Source: Bacteroidales bacterium (GTDB taxonomy: Bacteria; Bacteroidota; Bacteroidia; Bacteroidales; UBA932). From it: 64,000 nucleotides of DNA. How positions within the stretch are numbered: position 1 is the first letter of the stretch; each line of letters opens with the position of its first letter. The DNA lies in NCBI GenBank assembly GCA_017626555.1, contig JAGAIM010000192.1, positions 1-64,000 of the forward strand, read 5' to 3'. The position numbers and the translations under genes were made by a program. Under the pieces are notes generated by a model, which did no database searches, was not told the origin of the DNA, and saw only the letters and a program-made list of their open reading frames with translations. Shown piece by piece: positions 33,197 through 42,504 of this stretch.

Positions 33197-35760
33197 AGTG
33201 TTTGATATTTTAATGTGGTTTTGAATTCTTCTGCTGTCGAATCGGTCCTGACGGTTATCCTACGTGCAAATCCCGGTACCAGATCCATATAGTTGTCTTC
33301 AAAAATGTCATTGTCATTATCCGTATAAAGATACAGACCTCTTGCCAGCCTGTCGGATGATACGGTAAGTTCCAGTCCCTCAGCCCTTTCCTTCACTTCA
33401 ATCCTGACCTTCGGCTCACCATACTCATAGTCGTTCGGGAAACGGGTCCAGAAAGTGTTTTCTGACACCTCATTGCCTTCTTCCAGAAGCCTGACATAAA
33501 GGAATCTGTTTCCTTCCAGCAGTTCAGAATCTATGGATATCATATCCTTGACTCCGTCACTTTCCAGCCTGCATCCGACAGTCCTGTCCCATAACACGTT
33601 TCCTTCGAAATCCATCACGAGAACTTCCAGAGTGCCTGTAAATTCCCTTGTCAGATCGGAAATTACTTTGACTGACACCGTATCACCATTCATATAAGGT
33701 GAGGCCATTACCGGTGAATATGCTCTCCGTGAATAATGCTGCAGAGCCTTCCATCTGCCGTAATAGTCTATGCTTGACCAGGATACGACAGGCCAGCAGT
33801 CGTTAAGTTGCCAGAAAAGCGTGCCCATACAGTACGGTTTGGCCCTTCTGTGAGCCTCCATCGCCACCTTCACCGCCTCGGCCTGGAACCATTGTGTCAT
33901 ATATACATATTCCTCGAAATCCTCCGGAACCCAGGCATATCTTGACATATATCTGCCGATCATCTTGTTTGAAAACTCCGGATCGCGTGTCACATCGTCG
34001 TATGCACGGTGATGAGCCAGTATCGATGGTGAATCTGCACGCATATCCCAGTCCGGAATGAACCGTTTCAGGGATGCCATCTCAGGATATGCTATGAATC
34101 CGTATTCGCTCATAAAGCGGGCTATGTTGCCGGGCTTAAGATATTCTTCTACCCATCCACCTTTCCATACGCTCCAGAAATGTGCGTCTCCCATAGAATA
34201 AGGCACTCCGCTGTGTCCTGCCGATGGAGATGAAGGATGGTAGTATCTGGTATCGTCTTCCATACCTATAGCCTCAGGAATCACCTCATAGAAAAGCCTG
34301 TGCAGTCCGGATTCATACTCCTTCTGCTGCTCTTGGGTCAAAGTCCTGTTCCATCCCCATTCGAAATATGAAATCTCGTTTTCATTGTTTCCGCACCACA
34401 GCACTATAGAAGGATGGTTGCGGAGTCTGCGAATATTGTCGCTAACTTCTGCAGAAACATTTGCCAGATAAGCGCTGTCCGAAGGGAACATACCGCAGGC
34501 GAATGCCATATCCTGCCATACCATAATTCCCAGACTGTCGCAGGCGGCATAGAAATCTTCACTTTCATAAAGACCGCCTCCCCATACCCTGAGCATATTC
34601 ATATTGCATAAGGTGGCATCACCTATGAGCCTGTCGTAGTCATTGCGGCTTCTGCGGTGAGGAAAATTATCTATAGGAATCCAGTTGGCTCCCTTGCAGA
34701 ACACATCAAAGCCGTTGAGCCGTACTGTGAAACTTCTGCCCCACTGATCGTCCTCCCTTACGACTTCCGCAGTTCTGATGCCTGTCTCTTCCTTGAACGA
34801 TGCTTCCGAGCCTTCTGCCCGCACCTTGATTTCGAAACTGTGCATAACGGCTTTCCCCATACCGTTGCTCCACCACAATCCGGTGTTTTTCAGAGTGAAA
34901 GGACAAGCGATGCTGTTTTCTCCCTCATTCAGCCTTACCTTCCGTACGGCTACCTTCTTTCCATCGCACAGGACCGTTATCTCAGCCTCTGCGTCAATCT
35001 CCGATATGATGTCCACATCCGCCTGCATCCTTGCTTTTGCCGCCTTGCCGGATTTCACCGATACACCCTCGAGCGAAATTGTCTTGAACCGGGCTGATTC
35101 TATCTTCCAATCATCCCAGGCCATTATATAAGCAGGTTTCCAGATACCGCAGGTTATGAGTCTCGGGCCCCAGTCCCAGCCATAATGATATCCTGCCTTA
35201 CGAGCATATAGACTCAGCCAGATGTCGCTCTGGTCATTGTTAGGCCAGGCCTGAAGTTTATATGGAGCATCCAGGTATTTAGGCATATCCCTCTTGAAGA
35301 CCGACTCGAAACTTATCCTGATTTCGTTTTCTCCTTCACGGATCATATCCCTTATATCTGTCTTCCAGGTGCGGAACATATTGTCGGTACTACACACAGG
35401 AAGACCGTTGACACTTACAGTGGCATAAGTGTCAACGCCTTCCAGCACTAACCAAACATTACTAACCGCATACGAATCTTTCCCTATATGGAAGGTCTTC
35501 CTGTATTCCCAGTTCTTTTCTCCTATCCACTGAAGTGCTTTCTCGTTGCGCCCGTAGAAAGGGTCTTCGATCAGACCCTGACAGAGAAGGTCTGTATGGA
35601 TGCAGCCCGGCACCTTCGCTTCCCTCCATACTGAATCGCCTGCCTGCCTGAATTCCCACTCACCGGACAGATCTATACGCACAGGCTCACCGGCCCTGAG
35701 TTCCAGAGCGGCCAGAAGAATTGACATTATTGCCAGATATGTGCGTATCTTTCCCATCAT
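33193..35760 (-). CDS. GH2 beta-mannosidase
   Basis: 855 residues with a signal peptide (LAIMSILLAALELRAG). GH2 layout: sugar-binding domain with GEWEFRQAGDSVWREAKVPG, immunoglobulin-like domain, then the TIM barrel with LRVWGGGLYE, the acid/base in WCGNNENEI (about E459) and the nucleophile in MSEYGF (about E551), followed by WQLNDCWPVVSWSSIDY, typical of beta-mannosidases. It removes mannose from the non-reducing ends of manno-oligosaccharides, probably in the periplasm. It overlaps the genes on both sides by 4 bases, so translation is coupled. Confidence 0.88.
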   Translation of the reverse strand: MMGKIRTYLAIMSILLAALELRAGEPVRIDLSGEWEFRQAGDSVWREAKVPGCIHTDLLCQGLIEDPFYGRNEKALQWIGEKNWEYRKTFHIGKDSYAVSNVWLVLEGVDTYATVSVNGLPVCSTDNMFRTWKTDIRDMIREGENEIRISFESVFKRDMPKYLDAPYKLQAWPNNDQSDIWLSLYARKAGYHYGWDWGPRLITCGIWKPAYIMAWDDWKIESARFKTISLEGVSVKSGKAAKARMQADVDIISEIDAEAEITVLCDGKKVAVRKVRLNEGENSIACPFTLKNTGLWWSNGMGKAVMHSFEIKVRAEGSEASFKEETGIRTAEVVREDDQWGRSFTVRLNGFDVFCKGANWIPIDNFPHRRSRNDYDRLIGDATLCNMNMLRVWGGGLYESEDFYAACDSLGIMVWQDMAFACGMFPSDSAYLANVSAEVSDNIRRLRNHPSIVLWCGNNENEISYFEWGWNRTLTQEQQKEYESGLHRLFYEVIPEAIGMEDDTRYYHPSSPSAGHSGVPYSMGDAHFWSVWKGGWVEEYLKPGNIARFMSEYGFIAYPEMASLKRFIPDWDMRADSPSILAHHRAYDDVTRDPEFSNKMIGRYMSRYAWVPEDFEEYVYMTQWFQAEAVKVAMEAHRRAKPYCMGTLFWQLNDCWPVVSWSSIDYYGRWKALQHYSRRAYSPVMASPYMNGDTVSVKVISDLTREFTGTLEVLVMDFEGNVLWDRTVGCRLESDGVKDMISIDSELLEGNRFLYVRLLEEGNEVSENTFWTRFPNDYEYGEPKVRIEVKERAEGLELTVSSDRLARGLYLYTDNDNDIFEDNYMDLVPGFARRITVRTDSTAEEFKTTLKYQTL

Positions 35761-38555
35761 CTTATTATTATGGTTTCAGCCACATTGTAGCCCTCTACCG
35801 AGATGCTTCCTTCTGAAGGCGCGGATAATTCCACAGTACGTTTTTCTCCTGGAAGGAGATGGAAATATCCTTCGCTGAAATATGCCGGCAGGATTATCTC
35901 TCCGCTCTGTCTGTCGCGGAGATTGAGTTTCAGATTCAGAGCAATTCCGTCGGATGGATTGGAAATCTCGAATCTGATTCTGCCTTCTGCCGAAGGCTTG
36001 AGACTGCGTGCCTTGAGCCTGGCCTGAGGAATGGAGTTGAGAGCCTGATAGTCCGGTATATCCTTGCCTCTCATTATATAATCGTTGACCGAAATCGTCC
36101 TGCCCTTTCTGTCGCTGAGCCTCAGTCTCAGGATATATGTGCCGGCAAGTCCTTCTGTGTCAGCCTTGAACAGGTCGTTTCTTGAGTTTGCTCCTGCGCT
36201 AACCCCTTTCTGCGTGTAACTATATGTCTTCCTGCCCTGAAGGTCGTAGCAGTCAAGGGATGCGGTCATTCCTTCGAAAACTTCAAGCGTAGTGTTGATG
36301 ATGACCACATAATTGTCGTCAAGGTTCATCTGGATGTGGACAGGTTCGCAGGCCTTCTTCGATCCGTAATATGAGCCGAAGGTCTCGTAATCCCACGAAT
36401 ATGTCTGCCATTCCACGCTCGGCCAGGCCGGGTGGCTCATCCATAGGAGTACTCCGGAGGTATTGCTCCAAAGATTACTGTTCCAGGCTTCGAACATTGC
36501 TCTGTAACTGTCATAGTTTATGAACTGCACCTTGCGGCAGAAGTCATCTATGCTTTCGGCTTGTCCATATAGTCTGTCAACGGCAGATACATATTCCTTG
36601 AGGCCGTTGAGCAGGTCGTGGTAATGCCAGGTGTCCGAAATAGGCCATAGATCGGCTTCAGGCATCATCTTCCTCATAGAGGCTGCTGTAGGTACTGATG
36701 GAGATCCTATTTCTGTATTGAAACCCTGGGCATCATAACTGAAATAGACGGATGCATCCTTGTAATAATGCCAAGGACCGCTCGGACGAAGGTTGCAATA
36801 ACGTGAATTCGGATGATATCGTCTTGTACAGTCCTCCTCCACAATCATTGCAGCAAGTCTCCTCTCGAGTGTCTCGGTTGCATAGCCTTCGTTTCGAGGA
36901 CACCATATCGCGATGGACGGATGGTTCCTGAACCGCCGTACTGCATCGGTCGCATTCCTCATAAACAGGTCTTCGTCAAGAGGGTTGAGGTTGAAGCCTT
37001 CGGTAGAGATCCAGAAGTCGTTCCATACGAGCATTCCGTATTCGTCGCACAGGGTGTAGAATGTCTCTGATGTGCTGGCTCCTGTCCAGTTGCGTATCAT
37101 ATTGAAGTTTGCATCCTTATGAAGTTGGAAATAAGGCTCCAGGTGCTCTCTGGATACGTCCTTCATCATATCGTCCATTCCCCAGTTTCCTCCGCGGCAG
37201 AATATTCTCACGCCGTTGACCTTGATGACCAGATACGGTCCCATCCCGTCTTCCGGAATTACAGTAAGCCTGTCAACATCTGTCTCAGGATAAAGAGAGG
37301 TTACGTGTACACCCGGCGCAGGACTGCTGATCATCCTGTTGTCGAAGATGTTTCCCAAGTGGTTGTCCTTTATAGGGTTGTATTCTATTCTCAGCCCTTT
37401 CTTCTGTGGAGAATCGACAGTGAGTTCGTATGAAAGTTCCCTGATGCCGAAGCGGATATCCTTGCTGTCGGATACTTCCGAGCCGACGCAGCAATCGATA
37501 TGCAGGTCGTACATATTCTGCTCTCCGTATCCGTTAGGCATCCAGAGTTCGGGATTTTCGACCCTGAGTCCGCTGAACTCCACGGATGTTTCCGATAATG
37601 CTGGAACTACTACCTCTCTGGAGAAATCTACTCCGGCAGCAGTTCCTGTAAGTTTTATGTGTCTGTCAGAATCAAGCATATTCCTGATACTTGTCCTGAC
37701 AGTGATGTCTGCGTATGAGACATCCGGCAGAGGCAGGTCTGTGATCACCTGGGTGTCTCCGATCACGACACCTTCTGATGCGAGGATCTGCACGTCCTGC
37801 CATATTCCTATGTTCCTGTCTCTTACTCCCGGCATCCAGTCCCATCCTTCGGAACAGATGAATGTAGGACCGTCAAGACAGAGGGCTCCTCCGTTCCATC
37901 CTCCTCCTGCCGAAGGGGACTGCTCGTGAGGAATTCCCGGATTAGCCGGCGGATAGATGTGTACGGCCAGTTTGTTTTCCTTCCTGGCCAGAGAAGTGAT
38001 GTCGAATCGTCCTCTGATGAATGCTCCTGCTATGCTTCCTACTTTGGTGTCGTTGAACCATATATCAGCCTTGTAGTTGATACCGTTGAACAGAAGTTCG
38101 AGAGTCTTTCCGTCCAGCATCTCATCAGTGAGGGTGACATCGGTGCAGTACCACCAGTCTTTCCTGCACAGATCGTCAGGAATCGCCAGATTGTTCAGAC
38201 CGAACTTAGGGTCGGGATAGACTCCCTGCTGCACCAGCGTGGTCAATACCGTTCCGGGAACGGTTGCATTGTACCACTCGTCTGAAAATACCTTGTCTCC
38301 CTCGTAGAGTTTCCAGCCTGAGGTTATTTCCCAGGCATTATCTGAAACTTGCTTGAGGATGGTGACAGCCGGTTGTCTCTCCACTCTCTGGGGCATAACC
38401 ACAGGTACAGCGGAAACAGGAAGAGTTTCCTCTGGCTGACGTGTGGGCAGACCGAAGTTCTTGGACAGTTCCTGTTTGTGGGGGCTCTGTGCATAGAGTC
38501 CGGAAGCGCAGGTGGCTGCAAGTACGAGGGAGGCAATGATATTTCGGATTTTCAT
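35757..38555 (-). CDS. GH2 glycosidase, exo-beta-mannosidase/glucosaminidase-like
   Basis: 932 residues with a signal peptide ending LAATCASGLYAQ. The GH2 core is complete: MIRNWTGASTSETFY, IWCPRNEG with the acid/base near E555, and GFNTEIGSPSVP with the nucleophile near E613. The CPRNEG form and the extra C-terminal domains are closer to the exo-glucosaminidase/mannosylglycoprotein beta-mannosidase branch than to the neighbouring beta-mannosidase. Within this locus a beta-mannosidic or decorated mannan linkage is the likely target. The start is 3 bp after the GH5-like gene stop, and the stop overlaps the next gene. Confidence 0.82.
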   Translation of the reverse strand: MKIRNIIASLVLAATCASGLYAQSPHKQELSKNFGLPTRQPEETLPVSAVPVVMPQRVERQPAVTILKQVSDNAWEITSGWKLYEGDKVFSDEWYNATVPGTVLTTLVQQGVYPDPKFGLNNLAIPDDLCRKDWWYCTDVTLTDEMLDGKTLELLFNGINYKADIWFNDTKVGSIAGAFIRGRFDITSLARKENKLAVHIYPPANPGIPHEQSPSAGGGWNGGALCLDGPTFICSEGWDWMPGVRDRNIGIWQDVQILASEGVVIGDTQVITDLPLPDVSYADITVRTSIRNMLDSDRHIKLTGTAAGVDFSREVVVPALSETSVEFSGLRVENPELWMPNGYGEQNMYDLHIDCCVGSEVSDSKDIRFGIRELSYELTVDSPQKKGLRIEYNPIKDNHLGNIFDNRMISSPAPGVHVTSLYPETDVDRLTVIPEDGMGPYLVIKVNGVRIFCRGGNWGMDDMMKDVSREHLEPYFQLHKDANFNMIRNWTGASTSETFYTLCDEYGMLVWNDFWISTEGFNLNPLDEDLFMRNATDAVRRFRNHPSIAIWCPRNEGYATETLERRLAAMIVEEDCTRRYHPNSRYCNLRPSGPWHYYKDASVYFSYDAQGFNTEIGSPSVPTAASMRKMMPEADLWPISDTWHYHDLLNGLKEYVSAVDRLYGQAESIDDFCRKVQFINYDSYRAMFEAWNSNLWSNTSGVLLWMSHPAWPSVEWQTYSWDYETFGSYYGSKKACEPVHIQMNLDDNYVVIINTTLEVFEGMTASLDCYDLQGRKTYSYTQKGVSAGANSRNDLFKADTEGLAGTYILRLRLSDRKGRTISVNDYIMRGKDIPDYQALNSIPQARLKARSLKPSAEGRIRFEISNPSDGIALNLKLNLRDRQSGEIILPAYFSEGYFHLLPGEKRTVELSAPSEGSISVEGYNVAETIIIR

Positions 38556-38558
38556 AGT

Positions 38559-40202
38559 TTATTCTATTACAAAGATTGCTTCTTCGAGAGGAGCGAGTCC
38601 AAGGCCCGAAAGCGTAAGAGAGCCGTTTGCGGCCATCCTGACAGCCTTGGTGAGCTTTACATTTTCGGTATCGAGTCCGGATACCTTCACGTTTGCGGTT
38701 CTTCCAAGATCAATGCTGGTAGAGTCAAGGACTTCGTCGCTGCCGTTATAGACATATACGAATGTCTTCTTGCCGCAGCGTACGGTATATGTTTCTGCCT
38801 TGCCGTTTCTTACAGTCTCGAGGAACTCGAAACTGCCGTCTCCTGCCTCAAGCATCATATCGCTGATCAGGCGTGCGTTTCTGATGTACGGTATCATACC
38901 GTTCTCATCGAACCATTCCCACCACCAACTCATCGGTGTGACAGGGGTCGGGCAGAAGAGTCCATACCATAGACCTCTGCGGAAGTCCATCTTCATACCG
39001 TCTGCGAAGTCGTCGAAATTCTTGGACCAGTCCCACTCATAACCTACTTCGCCGATGACGTACGGCTTGCCGAATTTCCTGCTGTAGTTTTCGATGTTGC
39101 CGGGTACGGAATGTGTGGCATTGTAGATATGCTTCTGGTTGATGTCCAGATTCCTGACGGAGTTCAGTCCTTCGAGGTCTCTATGCGAAATCGAGGTGGT
39201 CCTGATATGCTGGAACGGATCGATTTCCTTGAGGTATGTGCTCATCTGATCGTGCCAGGCCACGATCTCGGCTGCAGGAATCACTCCGTTGCGGTCGCGG
39301 TGCTGTACATTGTCGATCTCGTTGAAGAACTCCCACATTCCGATTGCCGGGCTGTATCCCCATCTTGCGACGATGTAGCGGAGATAATTCCTGTAACGTA
39401 CCTTTGCATCTTCGTCATTGAAGAATCCGCGGTCGGCACGTACATCTCCCTGGCCCATACAGAGCATTATCTTGATGTCGAGATCCTCGGCAAGAGCAAT
39501 CACTTCGTCCAGATGCTCTACTGCACTTGGATTCATATATTCTGAAGTGGCGGTGTACCTGTGATTGTTGAACCTGTCCTTCCTGTTGATAGGGAAGTTC
39601 CACGAACACATCCACATTCTGGTGAAGTTTCCTCCGTTTGCGGCAAAGTCAGGCAGCATAACGTCGTAATTGAATCTTTCGTGCTCTTCGTGGAGCGCCT
39701 TGAAGAATTTTGAATCGTCGTTGGTGCGTGACTCCCAGCAGAGGTTGATGCCCACTCCTCTGAAAGGTTCGCCGTTATCATAGACAAGAGTGCTGTTGTC
39801 AGCGGTGTGCAGTATGCCTTTCCCTTTTCCCTTGGCAGTCTTGAAAGTAGTTTCGGCTGTCTCGGATGCAGTCTTTCCGTCTTCCTTATAACGGAAAATG
39901 TATGAGTATGTTCCTTTCTCCTGAGGTGTGAACCTTGCCTCCCAGATGCTTGCAGAGCCGCTTTCGCCACTCTTGAAGAAACAAGGGAGAGTGAGTTCCT
40001 TTCCCGATGGAGATGTAAGAATCATATCCAGTGCAGCATCTTCCTGCAGGAACGGATTATCCCAGTTACCCGTCAGAGTGATTTCGAAGAATACCGGGTC
40101 ATATTGTCTTGCCTTCTGATCCTTACGCTGTACATCGGTGATCTGTGCGCTCATCATAACGGCAGAAAGTCCGAGTATCAGTGCAGAAATGACTCGTTTC
40201 AT
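38559..40202 (-). CDS. DUF5060 plus GH5-like clan GH-A hydrolase
   Basis: 547 residues from ATG 40202, where the signal peptide begins (MKRVISALILGLSAVMMSAQ); the longer frame to 40268 was rejected. Residues about 20-115 fit a DUF5060 beta domain (FFEITLTGNWDNPF, RFTPQEKGTYSYIFRYKEDG). A TIM barrel follows with GINLCWESR, the acid/base candidate in WEFFNEID (about E294) and the nucleophile candidate in IGEVGYEW (about E384), then WWWEWFDENG. A C-terminal beta domain ends the protein. DUF5060 proteins are often GH5-related endo-enzymes; the exact family and specificity are not certain. Confidence 0.75.
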   Translation of the reverse strand: MKRVISALILGLSAVMMSAQITDVQRKDQKARQYDPVFFEITLTGNWDNPFLQEDAALDMILTSPSGKELTLPCFFKSGESGSASIWEARFTPQEKGTYSYIFRYKEDGKTASETAETTFKTAKGKGKGILHTADNSTLVYDNGEPFRGVGINLCWESRTNDDSKFFKALHEEHERFNYDVMLPDFAANGGNFTRMWMCSWNFPINRKDRFNNHRYTATSEYMNPSAVEHLDEVIALAEDLDIKIMLCMGQGDVRADRGFFNDEDAKVRYRNYLRYIVARWGYSPAIGMWEFFNEIDNVQHRDRNGVIPAAEIVAWHDQMSTYLKEIDPFQHIRTTSISHRDLEGLNSVRNLDINQKHIYNATHSVPGNIENYSRKFGKPYVIGEVGYEWDWSKNFDDFADGMKMDFRRGLWYGLFCPTPVTPMSWWWEWFDENGMIPYIRNARLISDMMLEAGDGSFEFLETVRNGKAETYTVRCGKKTFVYVYNGSDEVLDSTSIDLGRTANVKVSGLDTENVKLTKAVRMAANGSLTLSGLGLAPLEEAIFVIE

Positions 40203-40281
40203 TGTTTCATTCTTTTTAAATTTGGCCGCTGCTGTATCGATTGTCAACGGCAGCGGCCGTAACAACAAGTTATATTCAGCA

Positions 40282-40827
40282 CTAAATGCTGTTTATCAAT
40301 GCGTCAACGTCAACAAGGACTGTAACTACTGTTCCGTTTTCGGAAAGTTCGTATTTTGAAGGATTAGCCAATCCGATGCAAAGCACGAGTTTCTTACCTG
40401 CCTGTGATGCAAGGGCCTGCCTGTTGAGCGCAAGATCGAATGATGCGCTGTTCTGTCCTGCTTCTACCTTTACATTTGATGGCAGAGTATAGACAGATGA
40501 CGGCATTGCTTCTGCGCCGAGTGCAGTTGCCTGAGTTGCTGACTGCTCATCACTTACCTGGATGTCAACAGTGAATGCATCTCCTGCTGCCTTGCCTGAG
40601 CGGAGAACTCCGAGGTGTACGTTGATGTTGTCCCCGTCAACCTCAAAGTTGGTCGTGTATTCTCCTCCGCCGGCAGGCACATTGTAGATGTTGTTGATTC
40701 CGCCTCCGGCCATAGCCTGTGGAATATATATCTTCATCAGGCCATAATCCAGGTCGCCGTCACCTTCTGCGCACGATGTGAGCGCAATGGCGCATACGGA
40801 AAGTATTGCAAATAAAAATTTTCTCAT
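40282..40827 (-). CDS. DUF1735-like surface lipoprotein
   Basis: 181 residues from ATG 40827 (TTG 40833 is the other choice). Lipoprotein signal MRKFLFAILSVCAIALTSC. The body is beta-rich: a GGGEYTTNFEVDGDNINVHL strand pair, then SSVYTLPSNVKVEAGQNSAS, FDLALN and KLVLCIGLANPSKYELSE, a pattern like the DUF1735 (BT_3987-type N-terminal) domain found next to SusD genes. Presumably a glycan-binding or adaptor lipoprotein. It follows the SusD stop after 6 bp. Confidence 0.7.
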   Translation of the reverse strand: MRKFLFAILSVCAIALTSCAEGDGDLDYGLMKIYIPQAMAGGGINNIYNVPAGGGEYTTNFEVDGDNINVHLGVLRSGKAAGDAFTVDIQVSDEQSATQATALGAEAMPSSVYTLPSNVKVEAGQNSASFDLALNRQALASQAGKKLVLCIGLANPSKYELSENGTVVTVLVDVDALINSI

Positions 40828-40833
40828 AATCAA

Positions 40834-42492
40834 TTAGTATTGAGGATTCTGCTCCAATGTGTTGTTTGAATTCTCGATCTCGGAACGAAGGAACGGAAGG
40901 TAGTAGTTCCTTTCGTGGAATGTACGTGTGGCAACTTCTGCAACTTCGTAACTCCAGCCTTCTCCGTTTCTTGCGATCTTGACTCCAAGTACCGGTCTGT
41001 TGAGTACTTCCATAGCATCCTTCCAGCGGAGAAGATCCCAGTAACGGTGATCCTCAAAAGCCAGTTCGATGCGTCTCTCGTGCTTGACAGCATCGCGGAA
41101 TGCATCCTTGTCGGCGGCAGTGACAGCCGGAAGATTTACGCTTGCACGGTCTCTTACCTGCTGGAGAGCCTGACGGGCAGACATTGTGTATCCTGCAGGA
41201 ACTGCGTCCGGACCGAATGCCTCGTTCATAGCCTCGGCATAGTTCAGAAGCACTTCAGCCCATCTGTAGGCCACCCAGTTATGCTGGGCAGTCTGACCCT
41301 GTGTGAGATTGAGACCGTCTGTGAGGAACTTCTTGAGATAGTATCCTGTGCGGCTTGCGTTTGTTCTGGCCATATCGTCGCTTCCTCCAGCCGACTGGTC
41401 GATCACGCGTCCGTTCCAGGTGCTTCCGTTGGTCACGATGGATGCGGCAAGACGTGGGTCGCGGTTGACGTAAGGGTCGGTAGGATCAGGTGTTCCGACA
41501 TACTCGTATGCCGATACAAGGTTGTGGGTCGGTGTTGCGCCGCTCTTTCCACCCTGTGTGGCGATAGGATAGTTGTTGGCCTCCATTGCATTGGCACTGT
41601 AACTGCGAATTGCATAAATGGTTTCGCTGCTTGAAAGAGGAGCTCCACCTATGAAATATGAGCCGTAGTCAGATGCTAGTGAATAATTGAGGTCAGGATT
41701 GCTGAGCAGTTCGTTGGCAGCTGCAGCAGCTCTCTCCCATTTTGCAGGATCGTTGCTCTCGTTGTGAAGAGGTGAGGCTGCATAAAGGAGGACGCGTGCC
41801 TTGATAGCAAGGGCTGCTCCAAGAGTGAAGCGGCCTTCACGGTCGAGGTAATCGTTCCAGTTGAGTGCAAGGGCTCCCTTGTGGTCGTCGATTTCCTTGA
41901 CGATGTACTCTACCACTTCTTCGTAAGAAGAGCGTTTCACCATCTCACCGTTGTCCACTGCCGATTCGATTACAGGAACACCGCCGTACATCTTGATGAG
42001 TTCTGCATAGTAATATGCCTTTGCAACGTGTGCTTCCGCCTTGTACCACGCAAGTGACTCAAGGTCACGCTTGTAGTTGGTGGCATCCGTCACAAGGTTA
42101 CGGTTCTCGGCGAGGAGCGCCTCTCCCTTGCCGTCGGCTACATAGTCGAGGAAGAAGTTGGCTGCACGGATACCTTCGTAATAGTTTCTGTAGTATGTGA
42201 AGAGAGGGTTTACATTCTCGTTGATCATACCTTTGTTGAAGTAACTGACATTGGATGATGCCAAGGTCTGCTGTGCTTCGTCTGAGGCTGTCGCGAAGAT
42301 ATTGTTGTCTATCACCGAGTATCCGTATCCGAGCGGAGAATAGAACGCATTGCCGAATGCCCAGATTGTACCTCTGTTGGTGGCAATGGTTTCTTCTGTC
42401 TGATTGCGGTCAAGGCTTGTGTCGAGGAAGTCGCTGCAGGCCGATGACATCAATGCAATCGCAAAAGCTGAAATAATATATCTGATCTTCAT
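40834..42492 (-). CDS. SusD/RagB-family outer-membrane lipoprotein, pair 2
   Basis: 552 residues from ATG 42492. Lipobox ALMSSACSDF with Cys about 19. SusD features: N-terminal helical repeats (YRNYYEGIRAANFFLDYV), SLAWYKAEAHVAKAYYYAELIKMYGGVPV, and the C-terminal block WAEVLLNYAEAMNEAF ... VKHERRIELAFEDHRYWDLLRWK, ending in NPQY. SusD proteins cap the SusC channel at the cell surface and bind the glycan. The partner SusC gene lies 12 bp upstream. Confidence 0.92.
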   Translation of the reverse strand: MKIRYIISAFAIALMSSACSDFLDTSLDRNQTEETIATNRGTIWAFGNAFYSPLGYGYSVIDNNIFATASDEAQQTLASSNVSYFNKGMINENVNPLFTYYRNYYEGIRAANFFLDYVADGKGEALLAENRNLVTDATNYKRDLESLAWYKAEAHVAKAYYYAELIKMYGGVPVIESAVDNGEMVKRSSYEEVVEYIVKEIDDHKGALALNWNDYLDREGRFTLGAALAIKARVLLYAASPLHNESNDPAKWERAAAAANELLSNPDLNYSLASDYGSYFIGGAPLSSSETIYAIRSYSANAMEANNYPIATQGGKSGATPTHNLVSAYEYVGTPDPTDPYVNRDPRLAASIVTNGSTWNGRVIDQSAGGSDDMARTNASRTGYYLKKFLTDGLNLTQGQTAQHNWVAYRWAEVLLNYAEAMNEAFGPDAVPAGYTMSARQALQQVRDRASVNLPAVTAADKDAFRDAVKHERRIELAFEDHRYWDLLRWKDAMEVLNRPVLGVKIARNGEGWSYEVAEVATRTFHERNYYLPFLRSEIENSNNTLEQNPQY

Positions 42493-42504
42493 AATCTGCA
42501 ATTT

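Noticed and set aside
35757..38555. Second GH2 as a fusion or frameshifted part of the first GH2
   Set aside because: Both genes carry complete catalytic pairs and signal peptides and overlap by only 4 bases, so they are two separate enzymes.
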